64,000 nt of DNA from Lonicera japonica. Its lineage: Eukaryota; Streptophyta; Magnoliopsida; Dipsacales; Caprifoliaceae. The position numbers and the translations under genes were made by a program. The notes under the pieces are model-generated. The model was not told where the DNA came from and made no database searches. It saw nothing but the letters and a program-made list of their open reading frames with translations. Numbering within the stretch: the first letter of the stretch is position 1; each line of letters begins with the position of its first letter. Where the stretch lies: the NCBI GenBank assembly GCA_021464415.1, contig CM038466.1, positions 51,060,039 through 51,124,038 of the forward strand. The letters are read 5' to 3'. Positions 45,440-57,145 of the stretch are shown in pieces.

Positions 45440-48400
45440 GCATCTTCAAGGTCAACGCAGCAATCAAAGTCAACAGCATGTTGTTTTCCAGAATAGCCTA
45501 CTATTGAAGATGCCTAAATAAGGTTGTGGGGACTGTTCAAAAATTGCCTGCTATCCATAAGAACAGTGTACTGTTGGTCCTCAAACAACATGCTGTTGTC
45601 CCTGAGTATCAGATATTTATTTCATTTCATCTCATTTCTCTTCATTCTTTCACATAAACACACAAGGGCTTAGAGAGAGAAAGAGAGTGGCAATTTTGGG
45701 GGTTTTGTTGGAGATCCAAACCCTTTCATCCAAGCATGATTCAAGATCATCACCTTCATCTCCCTTATCACAATTCATCATCTCCTACCTCCATTTCCTC
45801 CACTGGAGTTTAAGGAAAAGCTTGTAGCTTGGAGGAATTGCCATCAACTCTTCTCCCAACAATTCAAGCTTATGGATTATCATCTTTTAAGGTGGGAACA
45901 CTAATACTAAAACCTTGATTTCAACCTTTGCGTTTTGCATTAGAGTTTTCTACAAAATTTGGGGGTTTTCTTGGAAAACATAGGTTGTGATGATTGCATG
46001 TGGGTTGGGCTAGTGTAATCTTAAATTGGTGGTTGATAATAGTTTATTTTCACTTTATTTAGATAATTGAACAATTAATTTCATTATTAAGCTTATATGG
46101 TTGAATATTCATGCTAAACCCACTATGCAGTGAATGTATGAACTAGGAATTGGGGAATTCGAGATTCACACTTAATTGATGATGGATTATGCCTTAGAAC
46201 TACAAGATATACATGTTTAAGCATGTAAATACACATTCATGGCTATTTTTGGGGTTTTTGCTAAAAATCCCCAAATCGGCAAACTAGTCTTAACTAGTTT
46301 TAGATTTACTAGTGTATATACATACTTGAGCTGATAAATTATACTTAATGCACTGGAAATACATGCTATATATGTTATAATACAAATTGTTGGGGTGTAC
46401 GTTGCTGTTGAAGGAATTAAAAGAGATTAGTGTACCGTAATTACATCGATAGGTGGGAAAATTACACTTTAACTAGTCAGGATGATATCTATGAATGAAA
46501 AATACTTTTAGGCCTTAATGATACGCACAACACATGCTTTAAGGTGTATAACATCGATAGTGCGTAAATTGTCCATTGAACACGAATAATAATGTTGTGA
46601 TAAGATTATAGTTACAATCTACCTTGTGGGCCTTACAATGCAAGTGAGAGGTGGTGATAGTAATATTATTGACTAATGAACATGTATGGAATAAAGAGGA
46701 TAAGTAACCACTGTTAAGTAACATATCATTATGTTGAGAATTTCATTAAGATTTTATTGATATATTTGGAGTTGGACAATAATTGTGGTATTGGTAGTTT
46801 TCATAATAATAAGGCCGGGGCACCGGGCTATGAATGCTAGGCCAGGGGTACCGGGATATAAATACCAGGCTGGGAGTACTAGTACTAATTGTAGTTGGAG
46901 TGGAGCCACCCAAAGCGGACAAGGAAAAGGGCTACCCTGTACAGTGCAGTGGTAGCCGCCTGTTATGTTATTGTATTGATGTATATTGCCTTCTCGCGGA
47001 TGAGTATTCGTAGTCCTGCATTTTATAGCTTCCTTCGCTTGCGGATTAGTTCATGTGGCTCTATCAACGGGACTGTGTGTTTCAGGAAATAGTAGCCCTA
47101 CCACTAGGTGAAAGATCCTAGGGTAGTTCTATCCTTGGAGGAACTTGCTTTTATGGGTGTTCTTCTTGTTAAATATTTGGAGCATTGTCCTCGAAAAATG
47201 TCTTGCGTGGGTTTCACTCCAAATAAATTACAAGTTAGAACTGAGTTCCTGGGCAGTTCGCTCACTTGGAAGAGACATGATTAGTTTAGAGCTTGGTGTC
47301 CTTGGGGAATCGATGCTCTAAGCCTAGTAACCGTGGGGTGTAAGCTTGAGGCTTTATACAAGAGATATGATGGATTAATCATTGTATGCTTATTACAGTT
47401 ATAATGGTTGTATCATATCTCTTATTGTTATTATATTCACTTCTCATGTGGTTACCTTGGAATTATTAAGTGGCTAGCACTGCATGTGTAATTTGACGAA
47501 AGAAGTCGGATGAATAATATACATAAAGGAACACTTGGTCGATCCCACAACATAATAAACTGCATAGTGGAAAGTGGATAATATTAATGACCACTGTCAT
47601 TAGATGTGGCACATGCACAAATCTGTACATGATACGAAGTAGGATCCTTAGTGGTAAAACTTCTAGCTAGCCAAGTACGAAATACATAATAAACTATAAT
47701 CTAAGTGGAAATACTAAGTACTTGGCTTAGTGTTATCGACGATAAATCTTGTATTTATGAACTAGCCGTGGAATAGTTCGAGACATGAAATACACGGTGT
47801 AAATTACATTGTGGGATGTGAGCATACTTAGCATGACGAACCGTATGAAATTGGTGACCGATAAGGTACAAATAAGTCCATTAACCCCTAGAGTTACGAG
47901 AAATCTTATAGTGACACATCTACTAAATTTAGGGGTGAATATGACTAGCTAAATGGGTTAGATTCCAGTGTCTAGGATGTGTATCCTAGTGGGGTTCGGC
48001 ATGCATGTATGCGGCTGCATTGCACTATTTTCATTATTAAAAAGTATGTATTCTATTTTATTTCTAAGGCACACACATGTGTGATGGCAAGGTTTACTTT
48101 CTATAAAAACTTATATTAATTTCCACTGAGCTCGGTTTTGGCTCACTCCCGCTTTCAAACAGTTTTACAGGTGGGATTTCGGAGTGGCGTGTGATTCTCT
48201 GTTCTAAATTCCTCTGAAGTACCGACTATTTCTAATCCTTACGATAAGAACTAAGTTGTATGTAAATTGGATTTATATGCAAATGTATTTGTGTATGGAC
48301 TCTTTAAACAAAGAACTTGACTTTGAATTTCATGTACTCTATACCTCAAGTGGAATTGTGGTAAAATGTTTTATATGTGGAGTTGGTTTTATATTGTGAT

Positions 48401-48649
48401 TTAATGAGAAAATTTTACATGAAATGAGTATTACTATTCAAAGGTTGGTTTATTGAGAATACGGACTCCACATGCCGAAATTTTGTAAAAAGAAGCTTTA
48501 AACACATTGTAGTTTTAGCTACAACATTATAAGAAAAAAAATTTGAAAGTTGTATTTTTTTCAGTCATTTCACCTACTGTCGACGTACGTCACCGTGATT
48601 AACTGGGTCCCGGAGGTCTAAACCTCTTAACTGGATTCGAGGCGTCACA
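45440..48649 (+). repeat. Long Ty3-type LTR, plus orientation
   Basis: The 3' end is clear: a terminal block gtcaccgtgattaactgggt, then gaggcgtcaca at 48649, followed by a primer-binding site. Middle blocks (ccactgagctcggttttggc, about 48124) match the other LTR copies. The transcript-start region is probably near 45650-45850. A 27-bp-type repeat with gccggggcaccggg occurs at 46813-46900. The 5' boundary could not be found and the left limit is approximate. Confidence 0.6.
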
Positions 48650-48652
48650 ACT

Positions 48653-48670
48653 TGGTATCAGAGGTTAGGT
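48653..48670 (+). promoter_or_regulatory. Primer-binding site (initiator tRNA-Met type)
   Basis: TGGTATCAGAGGTTAGG lies three bases after the LTR end. The core TGGTATCAGAG is the usual site complementary to initiator tRNA-Met in plant LTR elements. Confidence 0.8.
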
Positions 48671-49908
48671 TCATTTTCCTTCGCAGGATTTATAGGTAGA
48701 TGTACGTTTAGTGGAAAGGTTGGTAAGTTTGTTTGATTCAAGGAAGTTGTTGCTTTCTTTTGATGTGTATACTGATGGTGGGGAACATAAATTGTCAATT
48801 CAAGGTTGTGTTGTTAATGGATTACAAATGAGTTTGTGGATGAGAGTACTCTTCCTTTTACATTATATTCATGTTGTTATTCTCATATGTTGATTCTTTG
48901 ACAATTCATTTTGTGCCGTATGAAGCTTTCTTATTAATCATTCTTCTTTCTCAAAACACAATTTTGGATTTGGGACAAGTTTTGCTTCAAGATTAGCTAT
49001 AGGCGACTGATGGGTTATATTATATTCAACCGCAGCGCAATGGTGGAATATCTTATAAATCACTAGTCCTCTGTCGCCAACGGGAGCTAGAAGGTGGTAC
49101 ACCCATGAGTAGGTGGCCAATACTATTCTACGAGTTCACCTTATTTGTTTCATTTAAATCTTAAAGGTGGACTTGAATTTGTAAATCCTATAAGCTTGGA
49201 GAGTTAATCTAATTATGGTTTTACTTGTTACTCGAGTGCCATTCTATTAAGGTTTGTGAGCAGTTATGATGTGTGACTTTCTTCTTTGGTGTGATCCCTC
49301 ATTGGTGGGAACTCCTCATGAGTATCATTGATCTTGGTTTGATGTACATATAGAGTTATCCAGTGTTCGTTTGTGATTGAGAATTTTGCATTTCTAGTGC
49401 CAAAGGTTGGCTTTTGCATTATGAGGTTAAAGTTCGATTTTCATTTTTAGTTCACAAGAATTGATGGATAGGTTCTTTTCTTTGATGTTGAATGCGTCAA
49501 CATATAGGAGAAGAAGGGCTAGAGTTTAAGGAGTAGTAGGGAGCAAGGCAATGGCTGACTTGGATTTGAGCCCAACTTTGGTTAATCCAAAATCCGAGTT
49601 TTGTGCGAGGAGATACGCTTAAAATACCAAACTGCTACGCAACTTCCTCAAATTAAATTTTGTTCTGAGATAGCTTCAATTGGCTTGTTCTTGACTTTCG
49701 ATACTTTATTCACCACTTTTTCGATGATATTTTCACTAACGCTAAAATGATTAAATTATACTAAAAATAAGTAAAAGAAAAGAACTTCAACCTAAAGTGA
49801 ATAAATAAAGATTAATAAGTGGTTTAAAATACGCAAAATAACGCACATCATGTATGTATATCCGACCAAAACAATGTATATAGTCGTCCAACATTACCTA
49901 AAGGCTAC
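48671..49908. other. Internal remnant of the long-LTR element, non-coding
   Basis: No gag or pol is recognisable after the primer site. The element is deleted or non-autonomous. The right limit is unknown. Confidence 0.4.
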
Positions 49909-50127
49909 ATTTGATACGCAGGATAAAAGGGTGGGATAGGACAACTTTACCCTATCCCATTTTTGGTGTTTGTCGAGATTGTATATCTAGGGGATTATTT
50001 ATCCCACTAAAGCTTCTTGTTCTATCGAAAGAAGGATTAACGAATCTCACCTAAGAGGTGGGATTGTTTTATCCTATGTAGATGGGATTAAATAATCCTG
50101 TTCGACTCCCTAATCCAATGCATCAAA
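49909..50127. mobile_element. Short MITE-like element
   Basis: Imperfect inverted ends (tttgatacgcaggat and, inverted, tttgatgcattggat) bound about 219 bp. The inside is rich in gggtgggat and atccca inverted motifs. No coding region is present. Confidence 0.5.
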
Positions 50128-50667
50128 CACAACAAAAAGCTTTTAAACTCGTCACTAACTACAAGATACACACTCCTTTTCAGATTAATAGTCCACTATT
50201 CAATTTTGGTATGTCTCAAATTAAGAGTTCAAATTCTAATCAAGATATAATCAATGTACCATATTTCACGATAATATGCAAGTTATGTTCTTAAGCATTG
50301 ATTCATTTGAAATTAGGGTAATTTTTTTAAATATGGAAAAGTCAAAGCGTATTCTTAATTAGCGGCGAAGCGATTAATGTTCTGAAGGTTAAATAGAAAT
50401 ATATGAATATTACTAATAAAATATTTTTAAAAATTCATTAACAAAGCTACAAAGAAAACATTGCGGTAGGATACAATGATCTAGTAACAAATATATGACA
50501 AAGCAAACGTGGCAATAAGGTCTCTAAAGCTCTCAAAAGCAACACATCTTTGCTTCCTTAAATACCAAAAGATATTTAGTTAACCAGTAAACAAATATCA
50601 ACGTACGTGTACGCGAAGAAAGAAAATAAAAACAACAAATATGTTTAAATTTAGGATATTAAAAAAT
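50128..50667. other. Anonymous AT-rich stretch
   Basis: I see nothing recognisable here. Confidence 0.35.
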
Positions 50668-51335
50668 AGGGCTTGTATGAAAAAGTTTTCTTCAAAAAAA
50701 TCAAAGAATAATATTTTTTTAAATTAAAGGCCTATATTTGACCAAATTCCAAAATAAGTGCAAAGTTAACTTTGCAGTAAATTTTTAAATTGTATTTTTT
50801 TATGGAATCATGCAAAATAAAGTTTGCACTACATGTTTTTTAGCATATTATTAAAAATAGGTGTTTAATTGACAGTGATTTAGAATAATTTTAACAAATT
50901 ACATATTCAAAACCTATTTATTAATAAAATGCATATAATATTTTTTTCGGAGTTATGCAAAGTTAAGTTTGCACTCTTTATTTTCTAAAATATTCCTATG
51001 TATTTGTGTTTATCTAACGTTGTTTCAAAGTTTTATTAATGAAACATAAGAATATATTTGTTAAAAAATATAAGCACATCATGCAAAACAAATTTGCACT
51101 AAATTTATTTGATTACAAAGTTAAGTTTGCACAAAACACAATTTTGTGCAAAGGTAAGTTTGCACTCAACATAATTTAGTGCAAAGTAAAGTTTGCACTC
51201 GGTCAAAATCTTTATTTTAAAATACAATTGATAAACAAGCCCTTATTTTAGAAGAATAATGATATTTAGGCCCGTATTTCTAAAAGAATTTATTCGTTAG
51301 TTTTTTTGCGAACAATATTATTACGCAAGCCCTTT
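50668..51335. repeat. Palindrome-rich dispersed element, copy 2
   Basis: It is homologous to 11762-12412. The perfect palindrome TGCAAAGTTAACTTTGCA is at 50759-50776, and a near copy is at 50956-50973. More half-sites lie at 51117-51195. Outer ends gggcttgtatgaaaaag and ...attacgcaagccc are inverted over about seven bases. Confidence 0.6.
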
Positions 51336-52094
51336 TACTTTACTTCTAGAAATCCCAGTATAACTAAACATTCTTGTTATATAGTATATATCTATGTTTG
51401 CCGATATTTTCCTTTATTCAATATTTACCAAATAATGCAACATCCATGAACTAAGTAACTAACTAAAGTAGAATATAGAGATAAGGAGGATTTTAAAAGA
51501 AAATTTAGCCACCGTGGAGATTTAGATTTAAGGATGACTTTAAAACTAGGTTCAGAATGTAGTTACATACATTTGAAAGGTAATCTGCATACCACTCCCT
51601 TCCTATCTAGTAGCCTTATTCTCCTTGGTAGGATTTTTTTCATCAACATTCAACAGAGCTTATATTTCATATGAAACACCCCCATTGACTATATTTTACT
51701 GTGTTTGCTTATTTTTTTTTTTTACTATTGTACATTTTGCATATTTACTCCCTTAATGAGTTCATTGTCTAACCTAATCTAACGTTTTGAACAACCAAAA
51801 TGTAGGTTCAATATATTTTCAAGCTAAAAAAATTAAAAGTAGACCGAATTTGACTGAATTGTTTTTATTTTTTTAAAGAATCTTTTAATCATATTTTTTG
51901 ATCTTGGGTAAAATATTTTTTAACAAATTAAACTCAAGGTCAAATGTGAAAATCATCCAAACACGTCTGTCAATATGATTTGAAAATAGTCCAAAAATTG
52001 GATTGATGTATCGTGAACACTCTTAAAAACAAAAAATCAAGATGACCAATAATATACAAAAACATAAAATATGTCCTTAAATGTTAGTCAATAA
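51336..52094. other. Anonymous AT-rich stretch
   Basis: No gene is seen. It contains poly(T) and A/T runs only. Confidence 0.35.
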
Positions 52095-54560
52095 TATTTT
52101 TTGATTTTTTTTACCTAATTCTATAGCAATGCCGGATCTTGTTTAATTATCTTAATTAGTAGATTTTAAATATTAAATTTTCATTAACTTTGGATATTTT
52201 TATTTTAAGTTATGGCATTTTTTAATGTGGACAAAATTATTTGTGTATGAGAGTTTTAATTTTTCTGGATTTTTTTGTGTACATAATTCTATAGTCATAA
52301 TGGATCTTGTTTAATTGACCTTGATTAGTAGATTTTAAATATTAAATTTTTATTAAATTTGTATCTTTTTATTTTAAGTTACGACATTTTTAATGTGGAC
52401 AAAATTATTGGTGTGTGAAAGTTATAAATTTTCTTTATTTCTTTTACATAATTTTACAGTCGTGATGGATCTTGTTTAATTGATCTTAATTATTAAATTT
52501 CAAATATTAAAATTTTGATCTTTTTATTTTAGGTTATGATAGTTTTAATGTAGACAAAATTATTGGTGTGTGAGAGTTTATTGTGTATATATTATTAGTG
52601 TGAGTGTTTTAACGTTGATATGACATTTGAAGTGTGTATACAATTTAGCTTGGACGGATCTTGTTTAATTGATCTTGGTTAGTAGATTTTAAATATTAAA
52701 TTTTCATTAAATTTGGATATTTTTATTTCAAGTTATGGCAATTTTTAAGTTAGACAAAATTATTGGTGTGTGAGAGTTTTAATTTTTCTTGATTTTTTTG
52801 TTTACATAATTCTATCGTCATGATGGATCTTGTTTAATTGATCTTGATTAGTATATTTTAAATATTAAATTTGGATATTTTTATTTTAAGTTATGACATT
52901 TTTAATGTAGACAAAATTATTGGTGTGTGAGAGTTTTTATTTTTCTTATTTTTTTTACATAATTTTATAGTCGTGATGGGTCTTGTTTTATTTATCTTGA
53001 TTAGTATATTTTAAATATTAAATTTTGATTTTTTTATTTTAAGTTATTGCATTTTTAATGTAAAACAAAATTATTGGCGTGTGAGAGTTTATTGTGTATA
53101 TATTATTGGGGTGATTGTTTTAACTTTCATATGACATTTTGAGTTGTGTATAAAATTCATCTAAGGATGGACCTTCTTTAATTGATTTTGATTAGTATAT
53201 TTTAAATAGTAAATTTTCATTAAATTTGGATCTTTTTATTTAAAGTTATGGCATTTTTTATTGGAAACAAAATTATTGGTGTGTGAGAGTTTAGTTTTTC
53301 TTGATTTTTTTTGTTTACATAATTCTATAATCATGAAGGATCTTATTTACTTGATCTTGATTAGAAGATTTTAAATATTAATTTTTTATTAAGTTTGGAT
53401 CTTTTTGTTTTAAGTTATGACATTTTTAATGTAGACAAAATTATTGGTGTATGAGAGTTTTAATTTTTCTTGATTTTTTTTTACATAATTTTATAGTTGT
53501 GATGGATCTTGTTTAATTGATCTTGATTAGTCGGTTTTAAATATTAAATTTTGATCTTTTTATTTTAAGTTATGACATTTTTAATGTAGACAAAATTATT
53601 GGTGTGTGAGAGTTTATTGTGTATATATTATTGGTGTGATTGTTTTAACTTTGATGTGACTTCTTGACGTGTGTATAAAATTTGCCTAAGGACGGATCTT
53701 GTTTAATTTATCTTGATTAGTAGATTTTAAATAGTAAATTTTCATTAAATTTGGATCTTTTTATTTTAAGTTATGTCATTTTTTAATGTAGACAAAATTA
53801 TTGGTTTGTGAGAGTTTTAGTTTTTCTTATTTTTTTGTTTACATAATTCTATAGTCATGATGCATCTTGTTTAATTGATCTTGATCAGTAAATTTTGAAT
53901 ATTAAATTTTTATTAAATTTGGATCATTTTATTTTAAGTTATGACAATTTTTAATGTAAACAAAATTATTGTTATGTGAGAGTTTTAATTTTTCTTGATT
54001 TTTTTACATAATTTTAAAGCCATGATGGATCTTGTTTAATTGATCTTGACTTGTAGATTTTAAATATTAAATTTTTATTAAATTTTGATCTTTTTATTTT
54101 AAGTTATGGCATTTTTAATGTAGACAAAATTATTGGTGTGTGAGAGTTTATTGTGTATATATTATTGGCGTGAACGTTTTAACTTTTACGTGTGTATAAA
54201 ATTTATCTAAGGGTGTAGAACTAATGCACACCATAATATGTGCATTTTTAACCATTATATTATTATATTTTTTTGAGATAGTTTTTGGTCAAAAATGGTA
54301 TTTTGGAATATAGATTAATGTGGACAAATTTTTTGGTGTGTGAGACTTTAAATTTTTCTTTTACATAAATTTATTTTCCTGGTAGATCCTGTTTAATTGA
54401 TCTTTTTTAATATATTTTAAATACTAAATTTTAGTCTTTTTATTTTATGTTATGACATTTTTAATATAGACAAAATTATTGGTGTGCGAGAATTTATTGT
54501 GTATATATTATTGGTGTCAGTCTTTTAACTTTGATGTGATATCTTGATGTGAATAAAATT
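52095..54560. repeat. AT-rich satellite with higher-order structure
   Basis: The block gacaaaattattggtgtgtg recurs about 14 times at spacings of roughly 150-210 bp. Spacings repeat as a triplet: the long-gap unit recurs at about 52552, 53060, 53586 and 54120, giving a higher-order period near 520 bp. Each unit includes gatggatcttgtttaattga. A stray related piece lies at about 56365-56475. Confidence 0.85.
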
Positions 54561-55298
54561 CATCTAAGTGTGTAGAACTAATGCACACCAGAACATTTGC
54601 ATTTTTAACCACTAGATTCTTACATTTTTTGAAGAATGTTCTGGTCAAAGATGGTATTTTGTAATATAAATAGTATTGTGGGTTATCTCTTTGTACTTTT
54701 TTTTAATGTACTAAATCTAACAATACATTGTGAATTGTATATTTAATTATTAATTATACATATCATTTTTGAAATGAAGGTCTAAAATTTATCCGCTAAA
54801 AAGGGATTTACTTAATTATAGAAAATTTAACTATATTAACACTCCAAAAAGTATTTTAGTTCTCAAAAATCATTTTTAGTGATACCGTGTATAGATATTT
54901 TGGAACATTTTTTAGTCACTAAAAATAATTTTGAAATGATAGAATATTTTTGTGAAATACTAATATTGTTACCCTATGAAACACAGATACGATATCGGAT
55001 ACGACATTGAACCAATACAATGATACGGCAAAATTAGAAAAATTTTGAATACGATACGACTTAGATTCGAATAGTAAAATATAATTATAATATATATATT
55101 TAATTATTTAACTATTCAATTATTCAATTATAAATTTTTTATAAATTTATGAATAATATCATCAATATTCATAAAACTAAAGTAAACAACTGAGTAATTT
55201 AACTGCATAATAATTTAAAAGTAGATATAATATTTTAACCTGAATACTAGAAAAATGACAAAGACTGAACAACGATAATTGTAGACAAAGGATGGAGT
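54561..55298. other. Anonymous AT-rich stretch
   Basis: The segment 54570-54660 (gtagaactaatgcacaccag) repeats 54214-54310 and looks like the satellite tail. The phrase gatacgatatcggatacgac near 54990 resembles common plant repeats. No gene is seen. Confidence 0.4.
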
Positions 55299-56145
55299 TA
55301 AGGATGGCAATAAAACCCAACCTGGTGAATTTGCGACCCGGCCTGACCCGGATGAAGTGGGTTTGGAGCGAATTATTTTGAGCCCGGGGCGGGTTCGAGG
55401 CGGGTTCGGGTTTTGTCTTAAAAAAACCCGACCCGACCCGTATATATATTGTTTTTTTTTTAAAAGAAAACCATAGAGCCTAGACCATCCCAATTGTTTA
55501 ACCTCCGTTCTCCTCATTTCTCAGTCTGTCACTCTATCAGTCTCTCTCTCTCCCCTCTCCCACACGGCCACACTCACAGTTGAGAGATGCACGCCACTAG
55601 CTCCGATAACTCCTCCTTTTCAACCTCCCACGCCACCTTTCTTCCAACTCCCACACGGCCACGCCAGCGTGCCACTACTCCTCCACCACTGGCCAATCTA
55701 TTCTTCCACAGGTAAAGTTCGATCTCACATTTATATATGTTGATGTTGCAAGATTTAGATAAAATTAGGGATTTTATACTTTTAGTGTTAATGAATTTTG
55801 TATAGAGATAATGGATTAGTGAATTATGTATGCATATAAAAAATTAGTGGACATCTAATACACCATCTGATTATGGCATGAGCATGTAGATTTGTAAAAT
55901 TTTCATAGTTTTCCTACTTCCTCTATTTTTTTATGGTCTGTAGCTCCACTCTTGTTAAAAATGTTAGAGGAAGAAAAGGTTTTCTGGGGCATTGCGGGGC
56001 AGGGCAGGGCTCCGAGTCAATCATGTGGGGCGGGTTTGGGTTTATAAAAAGAAACATGTCTCAAATTCGGGGCGGGCTAATGTATATGCGAGTCGGGTTT
56101 GGTAATGGCCAAAACCGCCCCATACCCTACCCGTTGCCATCCCTT
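55299..56145. mobile_element. hAT-like non-autonomous element
   Basis: Ends are taaggatggcaa and, inverted, aagggatggcaa. Flanks GATGGAGT (55291-55298) and GGCGGAGT (56146-56153) agree at 6 of 8 bases, fitting an 8-bp hAT-type duplication. Subterminal parts are rich in gggcgggttcggg and acccgacccg repeats, as in plant hAT elements whose ends read like gatggcaacgggg. No transposase is present. Confidence 0.6.
55587..55711 (+). CDS. Possible first exon inside the hAT-like element
   Basis: A CT-rich leader (tctctctctctcccctctccc) precedes ATG at 55587. The frame MHATSSDNSSFSTSHATFLP continues to RATTPPPLANLFFHR-type sequence and meets a donor-like cagGTAAAG at 55711/55712. GC content is high compared with the flanks. 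It may be the first exon of a lost transposase gene or a captured host exon. No following exon is identified. Confidence 0.3.
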
Positions 56146-56906
56146 GGCGGAGTATTTTGGTCGATCGATTCATCTTCTGATAAAAGGGTTGACTTATTCA
56201 TTGAACTATAAAAAGAAAGGCTAGGTGATGTTTGGTTAATGTTTTGAGTTGAGTTTTCAGCTGAGTTTTTAAAATTTGGTATTTGGTAGAATTTGGAAGT
56301 ATGTTGAAAAGTGAATTTGGCTTTTGTTTGAGTATTTTTCAACCAACTAAAAAATCTCATAATTAAAAAAAAATAGTCACAATGGATCTTATCTTATAGA
56401 CCTTTTCGAGTAGATTTCAAATATATATATTTTTTTATCTAATTTTGATTTTTGAATTTAAAGTTACAGTGTTTTAAAAGTTTTTTGAAAGAGAGAAAGT
56501 AAAATGAAATAAATTTTGAGAAGTGTAAAAGTAAAGTTGATTTTAAGTTGAGTTTTTAAAATTTTGAAAAAAGAACACCCACCAAACAAGGGCCTCACTT
56601 TTTGAGATTTATATATTAAAAGAATTATTTGTTATTTTTAAAGCGACCCCAATAAAAAAAATTACAAAACTTACTCTGCCGTAACCTCCAGGTATCTCTC
56701 CCACATCCAAAATTTAAAAAATAAAATAAAAAATAATGGTTACTCAGATGTGTATCATGTATATTTGTGCATGGCATTTATTTGATATCGATACTCCGAT
56801 CATAACTGAATTAAGTATCCGTGTTTTAGAGTTGTTACCTGTAAAAAATAGAAAAATTAAATTTGAAATAGGTGAAATAGGTGAAATATATATATATATA
56901 TATATA
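56146..56906. other. Anonymous stretch with satellite fragment and (TA)n
   Basis: 56365-56475 resembles a degenerate satellite unit. A (TA)n run at 56888-56906 is the insertion site of the copia element. No gene is seen. Confidence 0.45.
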
Positions 56907-57130
56907 TGTAACGAAATAGAAACAAAAGAGAGATTGAAGAAGGAGAATGAAAGAATTGTATTACTTTCTTGATAATTGAATGTACAATAGAGAAGGAATA
57001 TATATACTAGAAATAAAACCCTAATCTAGGATACAATTAGGAAAGTATAATGGGAACACAATCAATACAATTAATACAATATAGAAAGTATAATAGAAAT
57101 AGGAAACGTAATATATATTATATTCTAACA
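56907..57130 (-). repeat. 3' LTR of the copia element
   Basis: This 224-bp LTR shows no difference from 61297-61520 in a base-by-base reading. Confidence 0.97.
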
Positions 57131-57145
57131 CCCCCCCTCAAACTC
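57131..57145 (-). other. Polypurine tract of the copia element
   Basis: On the minus strand gagtttgaggggggg directly precedes the LTR start TGTTAGAATATAA. Confidence 0.85.

Noticed and set aside
45440..48670. Start of a host gene because of the GA-rich leader near 45670
   Set aside because: The same layout occurs in the other long LTR copies, and the segment ends at an LTR terminus with a primer-binding site.
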